A stretch of DNA of 64,000 nt from Eudromia elegans (lineage: Eukaryota; Chordata; Aves; Tinamiformes; Tinamidae): NCBI GenBank assembly GCA_003342815.1, contig PTEX01000236.1, positions 1 to 64,000 on the forward strand, in the 5' to 3' direction. Shown piece after piece: positions 1-11,169 of this stretch. Position 1 is the first letter of the stretch, and every line of letters starts with the position of its first letter. A model generated the notes under the pieces. The model made no database searches. It was given only the letters and a program-made list of their open reading frames with translations, and was not told the DNA's origin. Made by a program: the position numbers and the translations under genes.

Positions 1-3000
1 AAACAGCTCCCTTAAGAATATACTTAAGTCCAGACATTCCAATAACTAGTCACGGAATAAACTTAGACACTATGACATTATTATCACCTCTGGAATCACA
101 CCAAAATACAGATAGAGACAATATGGTCTTGTACTGCAAGGTCGATTCTTCTATGGCTGCTGAAGCCATAATAATACATATATGTATATTAATATACACC
201 CCCATCTCAGCAGAAGAGTATTCTTGCTACTAACATCCTTGGAATACAGCCTGGGAAGAAAACAAAGAATATATTTATTTTGGTATTGAACTACACTCAG
301 TACTATGGAACATATTTCTCATATTTCCACTCAGCATATTTCTTCCCCTTGAGGACTTCTATTCAATTTATAGAGTAAAAAGCTATTTTAGACAGACTGA
401 ACACAGGCTTGACCTGGTCTAATTCTGTAGTACAAGTGGCTACCAGGTATTTTTTCCCCTAAGAGCTTGTAATGCATCTGTAAAAGAAATAATACAAATA
501 CAATCCAAAGTTCACAAAAGCAGCCCCAAAGGGTTTTTTTTTTTTTTTTAAGTTTAGCAAAAGATAAAAAGCATTCTCCAAATCACACAGCAAATAATAC
601 AAATAATTGTATAACTGGGACTGACAGTGTCAACCAAAGCCACATTCATCATTTCCCTCCACTGCTACCACTTAGTCTGCTCTAAACAACCCAAATTCTT
701 CTGTTCTCTCCTCATAAGTCATGTCTTCAGACTCCTGATCACTTTAAAGGCCAAAGGAGTAGCTTTGTCATGTACTTTGGCATCTAGCTGCAAGGAATGA
801 CACATTTCCCTCACTTTGTATATGGCAGCCTTCGCTCAGCTAAGTCCCTTGTCAAGAGAGAGGCCCTAAACACCACTGGATGGTTCAAATGTTCAGTGAC
901 AAGATAGAGACTTTAATTTCAAACTCAATATCCACCCCAAGTTTATTCTGATTCAAGAACTTGCTGGTTCTGCACGTTGAATGAGGAACAGTTGCCTCAG
1001 TCCTATCTGAATGGAGAATGTTAAAAAGAAAGATCTCCTAACTGGATTTCCTATCAGTAGTCTTAACAGGGAGGCTACCAACAAAATAAGGCAGTAATGA
1101 GAGCTCTTCTGAATCAAAGATAACATCTAGTAGATTAACTCATTAACTCATCTTGCTGGTTACAGTTTTTTACCTTTGCAGCACTGTACAAATGAGAGAG
1201 GTCCAACAGTCTGGCAACTTTTGAAGTACCAAAACCCAGCATAGATAGGCTGGAACTTAGGTTGGATACATCACTAATTGGGCTCAATGCACTTAGCAAC
1301 CAATGTATTTGATTCTAGCCGAGGAGTCAACGTTGGCTGCTTTTCTCCTCATAAATATGGAGGACAGATTAAAAGAATTGCCAGTTTGCTCTTAAAAAAC
1401 CCAGCATTTGCAGCCTCTACCATAGTGTATCAGGAACAGGCAGTTCCTTAACATAACAAAGACTTTCCAAGAATGCATTGCAAGAGGTAACTTCAGTTTA
1501 GTGGCATTTATACAACAGCAGGGTAAAGCAGCATCTGATCTTGGACATGGGTGGCTCTAACTTGCAGACAAAGCAGTAAAGACAAGTACAAATTGGGTTA
1601 CGGCTCCTGGAAGCAGGAAATTGCAGTACAGCATTTTGTGTCACTGTTCCCAATGTTCTGCTTGAAATTCATCCAAATAACATCAGCTAGAGATCTAATT
1701 GAGAGCAGAAGATGCAAATGTAGGTGAAGAGGGTGTATTAGGTGCTCTGAGAGTGATTTGTATTTAATATACTTTCTTTTAAAAAAAAGTGTTTAAAATT
1801 ATGGGAAATAATGATGAAATAGCATAAAGGTATGAACCTGTGAGAAACAACAAAAATCTACCTGTTTTCACTTAATCAAGTTCTTCATATTTATAATTAT
1901 CACCTCAGTTCCTTCATTATAGACAACACTCCCTTTGCTTAATAATCGTAAATGTAAATTATCTTTGGATAAGCTTTATTTCCCCTCTTAAGTATTCATC
2001 ACATTTAAGAGTAACAAGCTAGTCAATAAAATTCTGTCTACATAAATTACCTGAGTTTGTGCCTAACTTGTGGGGGAAAAAAACAGTATGCAAATAAACA
2101 TCTAAAAATGCATCATTTGTGATATGCTAACCTAAGTAAAATGTAATGAAACATGATAAATATTCTTAAGTATTCAAACACTGAGAAAAGCATACAGTTG
2201 TAGTGTATCCTAGTCAAAAATGCAGGTTGATGGGAAGTCTGCAAGCTACAGACATGTATTTATGGTTTCCAAAGAAAGGGGGATCTTTCCTTCAGAAAAC
2301 ATACATACATATACATATACATATATATATAAAACACAGGAAAAAAAAATAAAATAAGCTTTCTAAGCTTTCTGATTGCTTATTCAGGTTAAAATTGACA
2401 AAGTGACAAGTAAAATGAAAGCAAAAAATGACACTGAAACTAAAGCTGCAGTAATTGATTACAAGCACAGGTAACTTTACTGGTGGCAGGGAAGGAATAG
2501 GAGTCAATTGCTTGGCTGTCAGGGGCAGCACGTAAGGCAGGATTAACAGGCTGAACGTACTGTCAGTCAGAGATATTCGTTACTGAATGAATTAAAGGCT
2601 GAGCTGCAAAGGGCAACCGCATATCCCAAACCTGATGCTCCCCTACTCCCAACCACAGTGAGATGTAGCAATGCATGGTCATTTACATGACCTTTTCTCC
2701 TGTTTTAATTTGGTACATAACGTACCATGTTGCAGATTAATTTTGTAGTGTAGCCTTCAACATCACACCGGAAAAACATCCCTCCACAAAAGCTTTGCAA
2801 ACCTCGTCTATTTAAGAGGGTCAGCTTAGCTAAGTAATAGTCAAGAGGTAACAATGGAGTGCAAAGTATCTATACAGCAAAATAAGAGATGAATTATTTA
2901 GGCTGCCACAACAAAGAATGGCCTAAGTGGCAATAAAATTAAAGTAAGACAGGGCACATTTATGATAAGTATCAGGAAGAGGAGCCAGACTAAAATCTAT

Positions 3001-3213
3001 CTGGCTTTTGAGTACTGCCCAAGAGAACTGGTAAGAGCCTTATCAGTCGGATAAAAAAAGAGGCTGATCTGGTAATGTGTTACAGGAAATAATTCTGGTT
3101 TGGTGGAGGACACACTGATTTTGCATCTTACTGAAAGGGGACACTTCATTTTGAAGTAAAAAAAAAAAATCTAGTTTTCGTGAAATATCTAAGTCCTAAT
3201 AAAAACATCCATA
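1..3213. other. AT-rich sequence, no gene recognised
   Basis: No open frame here looks like a conserved protein, and no RNA gene was recognised. The stretch is AT-rich, with a poly-T run near 534-552 and an ATACAT-type microsatellite near 2299-2331. It lies left of the CpG island. By the known amniote gene order it could be intron or flank of a gene transcribed leftward (KCTD21 sits next to USP35 in mammals), but nothing in the sequence proves that. Confidence 0.5.
2299..2331. repeat. ATACAT/AT microsatellite
   Basis: A short imperfect run of ACAT and ATATAC units ends in AT dinucleotides. It is a simple repeat with no sign of function. Confidence 0.8.
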
Positions 3214-3377
3214 ACTGCCCAAGGAGGTTGTGGAGTCTCCTTCTCTGCAGATTTTCAAAAACTGCCTGGATGCCACCCTGTGCCCCGTGCTCTGGGTGTC
3301 CCAGCTGCAGCAGGTAGGTTGGACTAGATGATCTCTAGAGGTCCCCTCCAACCCTAAAAGGTTCTGTGATTCTGTGG
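3214..3377 (+). mobile_element. CR1 LINE, 3' tail fragment
   Basis: The reading runs from the 'ggaggttgtggagtctcc' type segment through 'ggttggactagatgat' and 'gaggtcccctccaaccc' to 'gattctgtg'. This is the characteristic 3' end of avian CR1 elements in forward orientation, closing on the short ATTCTGTG-type terminal repeat. It is 5' truncated, as most bird CR1 copies are. Confidence 0.9.
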
Positions 3378-4386
3378 TGACACCGCACTCTGGACACGTG
3401 CAGTGCTACCAGCTTGTGGAGCTCACATTGACTTCCCCCGTAGACTAATTTTGTGTCTTGTTCCTTTTCAAGGTGTTTTCTCAAAGGAAGTGAAGAGCCT
3501 CCGCTAAGAATTTGTGCCTCAGTCCCTAAGGGAGCCCTGGGCAGCCTGAAATCGCCAAGACTGTGACAGGTACGGGAGGCAAAACAAACCAAAAACCAGC
3601 ACATGGGACAACTGGAAACAGAGTAAACATTTTTTAGAAAGGAAACAGAAACCTTCCATTTCTCCACTTACCTGGCCAGACCCAGAGCCAGCAAGTCAGA
3701 GCTCAGGGAAGGGGTTTGGGACAAAACCTGTAGCAACAAGGTTAAACCTCCCTCAGTGCGCTGTCAAGCCACACTTTCTTACCTAAATTGATCCCTAAGT
3801 CTGGAAGATTAAACACTTGCAAAATGGTTTCTCTCTGCTCTGTGCTTATTTATACTAATTGCACAGTGAGGACTCCATGTTTCCCCGCCGTTGTGGGGCA
3901 GGAACTGATCCCACCCAAGTTGGGAAGCTCAGGAGAGGCAAAGTGAGGTCCTGGCTCCCGCACAGAGAGGCAGGTGACACTTGCAGAGGGCACCTCAGCT
4001 CCTACATTCCCTAAATCCAGAGGCGATTCCTTCCCATACACCAGGGCCAGGTTTAATATTCAGTCAGATGAGCCCAAGCAGGCCCCGTGTTCATGGAGAA
4101 ATCCATCTTTCACATAGGCCTGGGGCTTTCCTTCCAGACCTGGAACGTATCCAGGCATTTCCCTTCCTTTCCCTCACCATCCCCCTCGGCTACGTGGAAG
4201 GGCCGCTATCAACCCGCTCTCCGTGCCTCAGTTTCCCCTATTCCACGGTATTTTTGGGTGCCCGCAGCCTAGCGCCCTCCCCTCCGCTCCCTCCCGCATC
4301 ACCCACCTGAGCCCCGCGGCGCAGGGAGGGAGGCGCGTGGGCCGTGCCACGGTGAGGGGCGGGCGCGGAGCGCAGCGCGGCTGCCC

Positions 4387-4398
4387 GGGAGTTGTAGT
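4387..4398 (-). promoter_or_regulatory. ZNF143/THAP11-type site
   Basis: The minus strand reads ACTACAACTCCC, which matches the well known ZNF143 (SBS) promoter motif. It lies in the middle of the CpG island between the two outward-facing splice donors. A weaker copy (ACTGCAGCTCCCAG) on the plus strand follows at 4438-4451. Such motifs are typical of CpG-island and bidirectional promoters. Factor binding itself is inferred. Confidence 0.6.
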
Positions 4399-4451
4399 TC
4401 ACCGCAGCCCGGCCCCGGTGCCGGCCCGGCCCGCCGGACTGCAGCTCCCAG

Positions 4452-4556
4452 GCGGCCCCGGGAGCCGCCGCCTTCCAGCTGCCTTTACGCTGCCTTAAAA
4501 TTACCTTAAAGCTGCATTAAAGGCGGCGGGCGGCGTAGCGGGGCCTGCGGCGGGAG
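4452..4556 (+). other. USP35: Candidate USP35 5' non-coding exon
   Basis: The right edge is set by a consensus-like donor (CGGGAG|GTAACG). The left edge, the transcription start, cannot be read from the sequence, so the start given is arbitrary within the island. It would join the acceptor at 20270-20271, 15 nt upstream of the USP35 start codon. Another possible plus-strand donor is CACG|GTGAGG near 4350. Confidence 0.35.
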
Positions 4557-4607
4557 GTAACGGAGCGGCTGGGAACGCAGGGGAGAGGCAGGGGCTTCGG
4601 GAAAAGG

Positions 4608-5690
4608 GTGCTCCGCATGGGAATGTGGGAGGGAGGGATGTCTGGAGGGGAGGATGCTCGGGATAGGGATGTGGTAGGGATGCTCGGGGCTGGGATGCAG
4701 GCAGGACGCTTGCAAGGAGGGATGCTCTGGGGTCAGGATGCTCGAGAATCAGGATCTAGAAGGGGTGCTCAGGGGTCTGGATACAGGAGGGTTATTTGGG
4801 GGTCAGGATGTGGGCAGGATGTTTGCAGGGAAGGTTGGGGGAAGGGTGCTTGGGAATTGGGGTGCTCAGGGATGGGAGTGCAAGAGGGATGCTTGGGGGC
4901 TGGAATGCAGTCAGAACGCTTGCAGGAAAGGATGCTCAGGGGTTCGGATGCTCAGGGATCAGGATCTAGGAGTGCCCAGGGATCTGGATGCAGGAGGGAT
5001 GCTCGGGAGTCAGGATGCTCAAGGATGGAGATGAGGGATGGATGCTCAGGACTAGGATCTAGGCAGGACGCTTGCAGGGAGGGATGCTCCGGGGTCAGGG
5101 TCCTCCGGGATCAGGATCTAGGAGGTGTACTCAGGGATCTGGATGCAGGAAGAATGCTTGGAGGTCAGGATGCTCAGGGATGGGATGCAGAGAGGACACT
5201 TGCAAGGACGGATGCAGGAGGGATGCTTGGGGGTCAGGGTGCTCAGGGTCCAGATCTAGGAGAGAGTTGGGATGCAGGAGAAATGTTCAAAGGGGAATGC
5301 AGGAGGAGGGGACTCAGGGCAAGGGATGCTTGGAGAGCTGGATCGAGGAGGGTACTGACATACAAGAGGGATGTCTGAAGGTGGGGTGCAGGATGGGACT
5401 CGGTTAAGGGATGCTTGGGGATGCAGGTGGAAGTCTTGTTGGGAAGGGTGCTCAAGGAGAGGATACTTGGGGCTTAAGATGCAGGAGAGATGCTCTGGCT
5501 TGGGATGTGGGAAAGATCCTTGGGGATCAGGATGCTCTGAGATCTAGGAAGGATCTAGATCAGGATCTAGGAAGGATGCTTATGGTTTGGAAGACAGGAA
5601 AGATGCTTAAGGGAGGGATGTTTTTGGGTTGGGATGCAGGAAGGATGTTTGCGGATCAGGATGTTAAGAGGGGTGGGAGGTAAGAGATGC
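4608..5690. repeat. Degenerate G-rich minisatellite
   Basis: More than 1 kb is built from imperfect tandem units of roughly 16-35 bases, with words such as GGGATGCT, GGGGTCAGGATGC, GATCAGGATCTAGGAGG and GGATGCAGGAGG recurring in changing order. The plus strand is rich in GGG runs. Because the units carry few stop codons, overlapping plus-strand frames stay open (one for 256 codons). The predicted products are only low-complexity Gly/Arg/Gln/Ser repeats, so I do not call a gene. It lies just downstream of the CpG island, inside the presumed first intron of USP35. Confidence 0.9.
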
Positions 5691-7950
5691 CTGAAGTTTG
5701 GGGGAGTGGGAGTCATGACCATCAAATTCAGAAGCGTCTGGATCCAAATCCATTCAGGTTAAATTTGCCCTGACTCGGACATTGAAACTACTGCTGAAGG
5801 ATAAAAGCTCAGACTGGCATCTCATGTATCTGTCACTTCTGAAAGATTCCCCCAAAACTTTGGGAACTTGGTGCCTAAGGCAAAAAAGATGTAGCAAGGA
5901 GCTGTATTTTCACCTGCAAAGGAGTGGGGGTCCAAAAACTTTGCACATTTTGCGATGTAGTCAGTAAGGATTGCCACGGTCTATTGGCCTTCTTGATTTC
6001 TGTGTTGTCTGATGCAGTGGGGTTTGATTGAGCTTTATCCAGGGTTTTTGTTTCTATAGGCAGATAAAAGCAGTCAGAAATCAGAGGAAAGAAGAGCGAT
6101 GTTTATCCTATAAATATATACAAGAAAACAACAAGCCTTCTGGCGTAGACGTATTTGTGGTCTCAGGGGATGGTAGTGGAAAGAACATCGGTCTGAAGGT
6201 CAGAGTGGGATCCAAGCACTCTTAGTATTACCCCTGGGGGCAGTAATGTAGCACGAGCCTGTCTGGGTTCTCTGGCTAAGGAGAAAAGCAAAACCTCACT
6301 GAGGAATGAAAAGAAGATGTGCTTCTCTGAGGGGCATGAGGAGGAGAGACCATCCCCCAGACTCTGTCTGGTGCAGGCAGGGCTTTGCCTTTGGTCATCT
6401 CATGCCAAACATGTTAAAGAAATTAAAAAGCAACTGAGATGGCTCATTGGCAATAGTGGCTGGTACTGGTGTGAGCCATAAAGCCACAATTTGTCTCTGA
6501 TGGTCTAAGGCTTACAGCAGGTCCTCTTCACGTGCCTTTCTTTACCACTGGTTTTTGAGGCCACAGAATATGGAAATTAAATTCCTCCTGTCTTGTTTTC
6601 TGCATCCAGAGATGCCTGGTATTACATAGTGATATAATATCAAGGCAGTTGAGTTGCTTTTTTAGAAAATGGTACTGATATGTATTATACATAAGTCTGT
6701 ATCTGATGGCTAGAATGAAGGAACTGGCCTGGGAAGAGGCGTCTGTCCAGAGAAACACAGACAGTCAAATGTTAGGGCCTTGGGCTCATTTGGTATTATT
6801 GCACAGATTGATCTGACATCTGGCCAAAACCCTTCTCTCATTTGATGTCACAGTTCCCGACAGCAAATATGCAAAGGGAGAGATGAGGGTTTGTGTGCTC
6901 AGAAGCTTCAAAGAAATATGAGAGCAGATCAGCAAAGATATCTGCGTTCAGGTAGGGCAACTGGACTCAGGCTGCTGTCCATGAATCAAGGCCACAGTAA
7001 ATTGCCTGCAGATGGATGATGGATTTCTATTATGTGGTGAGAAATATAATCAGTATTTTAAGGGGAAAAAAAAAGGAATGGTGAAATACATGATATTGCA
7101 CAATAAAGGAGAAGGATTCATCTGCAGATCTAAAGTGTCAGTGGATTTTCATGAAGCCATGGATCTCTATATAGCAAATTTAGGCTGATTACAGCTAGGT
7201 GTAATTTGGTCAGTGATTTTTTTTTTTTAGTTAGCATTTTGAGGTAGCCCAGAAACATGCGCCCAGGAGAGAAGCGTGCTGTTCACTGAGGGGAACTCCT
7301 GACACACAGAAAAGCCCTGCCAAATGCTGACAGACCAACTGGGTGACCGTGCTAGAAAAAAATCCTCATATCTGCAGCAGCCAGAAAACTGCCCAGACAG
7401 GTGGATGATCCTGTGGGCAGTGGGGACAACCTCCCACTCCGGGTCTGCTGCTCCCCATGGCTAAAGCAGTGTCTCCGTCAAATCCTGGCCCAGGGGGTTC
7501 TGCTTCAGTATGAGGGAGGACAGGAGAACTCAGGAGAGCCTTGCAAGCCTAAATTAATTAAAACTAGAGAGTAGGAGTCATGCAGCACTGGTGCAATCTG
7601 TCACTGAAAGGTCATTTAGGACAGGAAGTAAATAATTTGTTATCTCATTGAAAATAGAAGGTGGATTTCAGATTGCAGTTACGTGAAAGGCTTTGGCCAG
7701 CATTTTGTGCTGGCAAACTTTCCTTTTTAGGGCTGCAGATGGGTAGAGTGCCATTTAAATTTTTCACTGCAGGGGTTATTGAACTGGATTTTTCTACTGT
7801 TAGTAGCTCTCAGTTTCTGCTCAAACTTCATACGAGTGGACCCCATTCCCTACTCCGCTGTGGCATCTTATTTGGGTGCAGCTGTGCTAAATATAGCACC
7901 ACAAGTGCAGCAGGGCAGGGTATCCCGGAACGCGTTGAGGGTGGGGACAG
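5691..7950. other. Presumed USP35 intron 1, no gene recognised
   Basis: This is single-copy-looking sequence between the minisatellite and the provirus. The short open frames have no recognisable similarity. It contains only short A or T runs, for example near 7063-7075 and 7219-7229. Confidence 0.5.
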
Positions 7951-8568
7951 TGACACAATGCACTTCACTCTGGTGAAAGAAGCAGCAATAGGTTTTATTA
8001 ATATGGGCAGTGGTTTCACGAGATTCTATGGCAAGGTCATTTATTATTTACTGCATGGAGGTTCAAGATAGTACACGGAATTATCAAGGATGCCCTCCTG
8101 TTGAGTCACAAGGTTTGGATTGGACACCCTTGCTTTTCAAACTCCTTCTGAGAAGAGTTGAGGTGTGGCTGGATCCAATCCTAGCCCCAGGCCTGGTCAA
8201 CGGTTTATGGCTAAGGGATTTTGTGCATGGTTACAAAATAAAAATAACAAGTTCAGAAAGACGACGTGCTATAATTCACTTACCACGAGCCTGTTGCAGC
8301 AAGGGCTCTCTCAACCCCGAGGAGTCTCCCTGAGAGGTGTCCCTGCTCAAGAGGAGATCCTGGCGTGCAGCCCGCTGCCGTGCAAGGAGAGCTCAATGGG
8401 CTTTCGGGCTGTACCCTGGGATAAGATGATTGACTCATAGTCATTCGCTAGTCTGCAAAGTTAGCTGTATCTCACCATTGGCACCCTGCTATCAGGGAGG
8501 CAACCTCCGAGGTCTGTTTTGATGTCAGAGTGAGCCAGCCACCAAGAGGAAGGAGTATATCCGTCACA
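7951..8568 (-). repeat. 3' LTR of the provirus
   Basis: The LTR is 618 bp, beginning TGACACA and ending GTCACA on the plus strand. On the minus strand a polyadenylation signal AATAAA lies at 7999-7994 near the LTR 3' end, as expected for the R/U5 area. Compared with the 5' LTR it keeps an extra segment of about 130 bp (roughly 8087-8215). It lacks about 55-60 bp near its outer (U3) end, and its TATA-like region (ATTTATG in the other copy) is disrupted. Confidence 0.85.
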
Positions 8569-8580
8569 CTCCACCCCGTG
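8569..8580 (-). promoter_or_regulatory. Polypurine tract
   Basis: The minus strand reads CACGGGGTGGAG directly before the TGTGACG start of the 3' LTR. This is the position and composition expected of the plus-strand primer (PPT) of a retrovirus, and it supports the LTR boundary at 8568. Confidence 0.7.
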
Positions 8581-8755
8581 ACTATAGTCAGTTCATCTCA
8601 TCATCACAGAGTGGTGGTATTGTCACCTCTTGCCTCTGTGCCATAAATAGTGTATTGATAAGTTTACACTTACAGGTCCATGGTAAGTAAACATATTTAG
8701 CATAAAGTATTGCTATTGTGTATGAATTTATACATTTTGAGTCGTTGAATTTGTA

Positions 8756-9470
8756 TTATCTGTTTATCATGTACCAAACTTTTATATACAATATGATCAT
8801 AAGCAATAGTCCTAATAACACTAAAGCTAGTAAAATCACAATAGGATGAAGTATGAGATTAAAAATTCCTGTTGCTGTTGGTGACCATCCGAGAAAAGTT
8901 TCCCACCAATGGTGTTCTCCATCCCTTTTCACTCTTTCCAGGACATGATGTATTTCTTCTGTATCATGATGAACAGTGATTAGGGTCCTTTGTCCATTGT
9001 CCTGGATGTGTTTCAGTAGCTGATAGGTCATCCTGCTGTAGCAGTTTTTTCACCAACACAGGGTTCATTCCAATGGAGGCAGGCAATAAATCTTGATTCA
9101 ATGTATAATTAGATTGTAAAAATTGATAGGAAGTTACAGGAGCTGAATAATTAAAGTCACATCCCATATTTTCAGTAAAGTTACAAACACAAATATTTGA
9201 GTGGTTACTTTTATCCACACTAATGTTATCTATAAGCATAAAATCACAAAAAGTTCTCATACAAATACATCAGTAGCATTGCCAATGTTTGGAATAGCAA
9301 GATGAATACAGCATTTCCATCTGCCATCCTGCATGCTGCTGCAAGAGAAAATAGAAAATTGTTTCGGTGGGATGAGGCCGAACAGGTTACCCCTTTTAAA
9401 AAGAAGGAAATATCCATCGTGCACTAATTCTACATTCTGCACCATTGTTATGAGTAGCTTCCTAGGCAAG
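8756..9470 (-). pseudogene. env: env remnant (end of SU and TM subunit)
   Basis: Minus-strand frames of 91 and 98 codons overlap in different registers, so a frameshift lies near 8964-9031. The upstream part has several N-x-S/T sequons and closely spaced cysteines (ICVCNF, GCDF). The downstream part has a helical stretch, a WW pair, a hydrophobic segment of about 25 residues rich in Leu/Ile/Val, and a short basic-aromatic tail, as in a retroviral transmembrane subunit. The upstream end is fused to pol sequence by a deletion. No intact envelope protein can be made. Confidence 0.7.
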
Positions 9471-10640
9471 CTGGCCACGAGGTTTAATTCTGAAGCATAC
9501 CATTTTCTGATAGTGGGTTTTTGTGCAATTCCTTCTGGGGGAGCAGTCCCCTTTAGGATTGCCTCTAGTAAATTAAATGGTCCTCTTGTTTGCACAGGTT
9601 GTCCTTGATGTATTTTCTCGACCTGTTTCACTGTTCGAAATAAGGATAAAAGTCCTTTTTCCCATTCAGAATATCGTAGTTTTACTTCTTTAAATGCAGT
9701 CGAGCTAAACAATACAAGTCTTTTTGGTGCATCAGGACCAGTTTGGAACAGGTTATAGTAAGTAGCATGTTCAGCAAAACCCCATACAGCTATAATAGGG
9801 TCGTGGGGGTGTGCTGGTCCCAGAGAATGAAATGTTTTTAATTCTTCAGTCAGTGTTTTGACTGCTTCTTCATGTTCTACTTCCCACTTCCAAGGTTTGC
9901 CTTTCCTTAAGAGTGAATAGAATGGACGGGCAGTAATAGAAAATCCAGGTATGTGCTTTCTCCAATATCCTTAAGTTCCCACCAGTTGTTGTAATTCTTT
10001 CCTTGACTGGGGCATTTGCAGCTCTTCAGCTTTCTTTAAGGTATCTGGAGGAATCACTGCACTGCCAGCTATCCACCAAGTACCTAAGAATTTTACCTCT
10101 TGGCTTGGTCCCTGACATTTCTCAGGTGATTCCTCTATGTCATTTTCAAGTAGGGTTTGCCATATTGCTTTGGCTGCTTTACCAACCTTTTTGGGAGAAT
10201 CACCTCCAATTAGGATGTCATCTATGTATTGGTACAGTTTCGTATCACGTGGAAGTGAGACTTCCTGCAAAAGTTCAGCCAGGGCAGCATATGCAATAGG
10301 AGGTGAATATTTATACCCCTGTGGGAGTGGATTGAACATATGTTGTATACCATCCCATGTGAAAGCTAATTTCTCCCTGCCCTTCTCTGCTAAAGGAACC
10401 ATGAAAAGCATGTCCTTCACATCTAGTGTTGCCACCCATGGGTATGCAGCTGCTTGTAAGGCAGCTGTTAAGTTTGCAATATTTGGTACAGTAGCTTTTA
10501 ATGGGGCAGTATCAGCATTCAGGCGCCGATAACCAATTGTCAGTCGCCACCTCTCTTCTGGTTTCCAAACTGGCCAGAGAGGTGAGTTCTATGGGGAGTG
10601 GGTTCTGGAGATAATCTCTCACTTCTCCAAGTCAACTATG
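9470..10640 (-). pseudogene. pol: pol remnant: reverse transcriptase and start of the connection/RNase H region
   Basis: The minus-strand translation shows conserved RT features: a DVKDM block, LPQGYKYSPP, and the catalytic YIDD box at 10217-10228, followed by KFLGTWW and PQSRKELQQL. An in-frame stop near 9971 interrupts the frame before the thumb/connection. Connection-like sequence then follows in another open segment down to about 9480 (TIRKWYA), where the match ends abruptly in env-like sequence. Integrase is absent. The YIDD box is intact, but the gene is broken by the stop and the deletion. Confidence 0.8.
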
Positions 10641-10681
10641 ACCTCAGAAATGCCATTCCGTGCCGCAGCAGAGATTGGGCG

Positions 10682-11062
10682 TTACGGTACATTAGTAATT
10701 TTTGAATCGAGGAGCGCAGGGGCTGTGCGAGGAACATGCACTGTAGTCTCCCAATTTCTACCTGGATCAGGATAGATATTTGATCCAAATGACCACACAC
10801 TGCCATCTGGTAAGTGCCAGGTACTTCCATTTAGAACATCAAAGCCTAAAATATTTTCATCATGATCTTTAGCTGCAAAGAAAGCAGTCAGCATATGCCA
10901 TTCACCTGGGAGCCGCAGATTAACCTTGGCGGTTTGGCACACAGCACTTGCTCTATTCACATCAGTAATTGTAACTTTTTGCCGTCCAGGTTGCACACTC
11001 AGCTTTTTAGCATTCTGTTGTGTTAATATTGAGATCTGTGCTCCTATACGTGTCAAAAACTT
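10682..11062 (-). pseudogene. pro: Retroviral protease-like remnant
   Basis: A minus-strand open stretch lies just upstream of RT. It reads RIGAQISIL where a retroviral aspartic protease would have its Asp-Thr/Ser-Gly-Ala active-site loop, so the catalytic aspartate appears lost. A later ILGFDVLNGS segment and position between gag and RT support the assignment. The family call is moderate because little beyond these motifs is recognisable. Confidence 0.55.
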
Positions 11063-11169
11063 TACCAGTTGTTGCTGAGGACCAACAGGAATTAAGATAT
11101 ATGGGCTGTTATCACTTATCCGCTGATAGCCTCCGCCTGCTGGACGGGCAGGCCCAGTCGTCTCCCCAG

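Larger units (their letters stand above)
4250..4560. promoter_or_regulatory. CpG island, probable USP35 promoter, possibly bidirectional
   Basis: A dense CG-rich block with many CpG dinucleotides stands in otherwise AT-rich sequence. It holds a rightward splice donor (CGGGAG|GTAACG, GT at 4557-4558) and a leftward one (CTCAG|GTGGGT, GT at 4306-4305 on the minus strand). The USP35 start codon lies 15.7 kb to the right and directly follows a splice acceptor, so a non-coding first exon is needed; this island is the only obvious place for it. Use of the island by both strands is inference, supported by the known head-to-head position of KCTD21 and USP35 in mammals. Confidence 0.65.

Noticed and set aside
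4608-5378. 256-codon open frame on the plus strand
   Set aside because: It lies wholly in the minisatellite, other plus-strand frames are open there too, and the product is low-complexity repeat. A stop-free repeat unit explains it.
7661-8071. 136-codon plus-strand frame running into the LTR
   Set aside because: It crosses from flanking DNA into the antisense strand of an LTR and has no family match.
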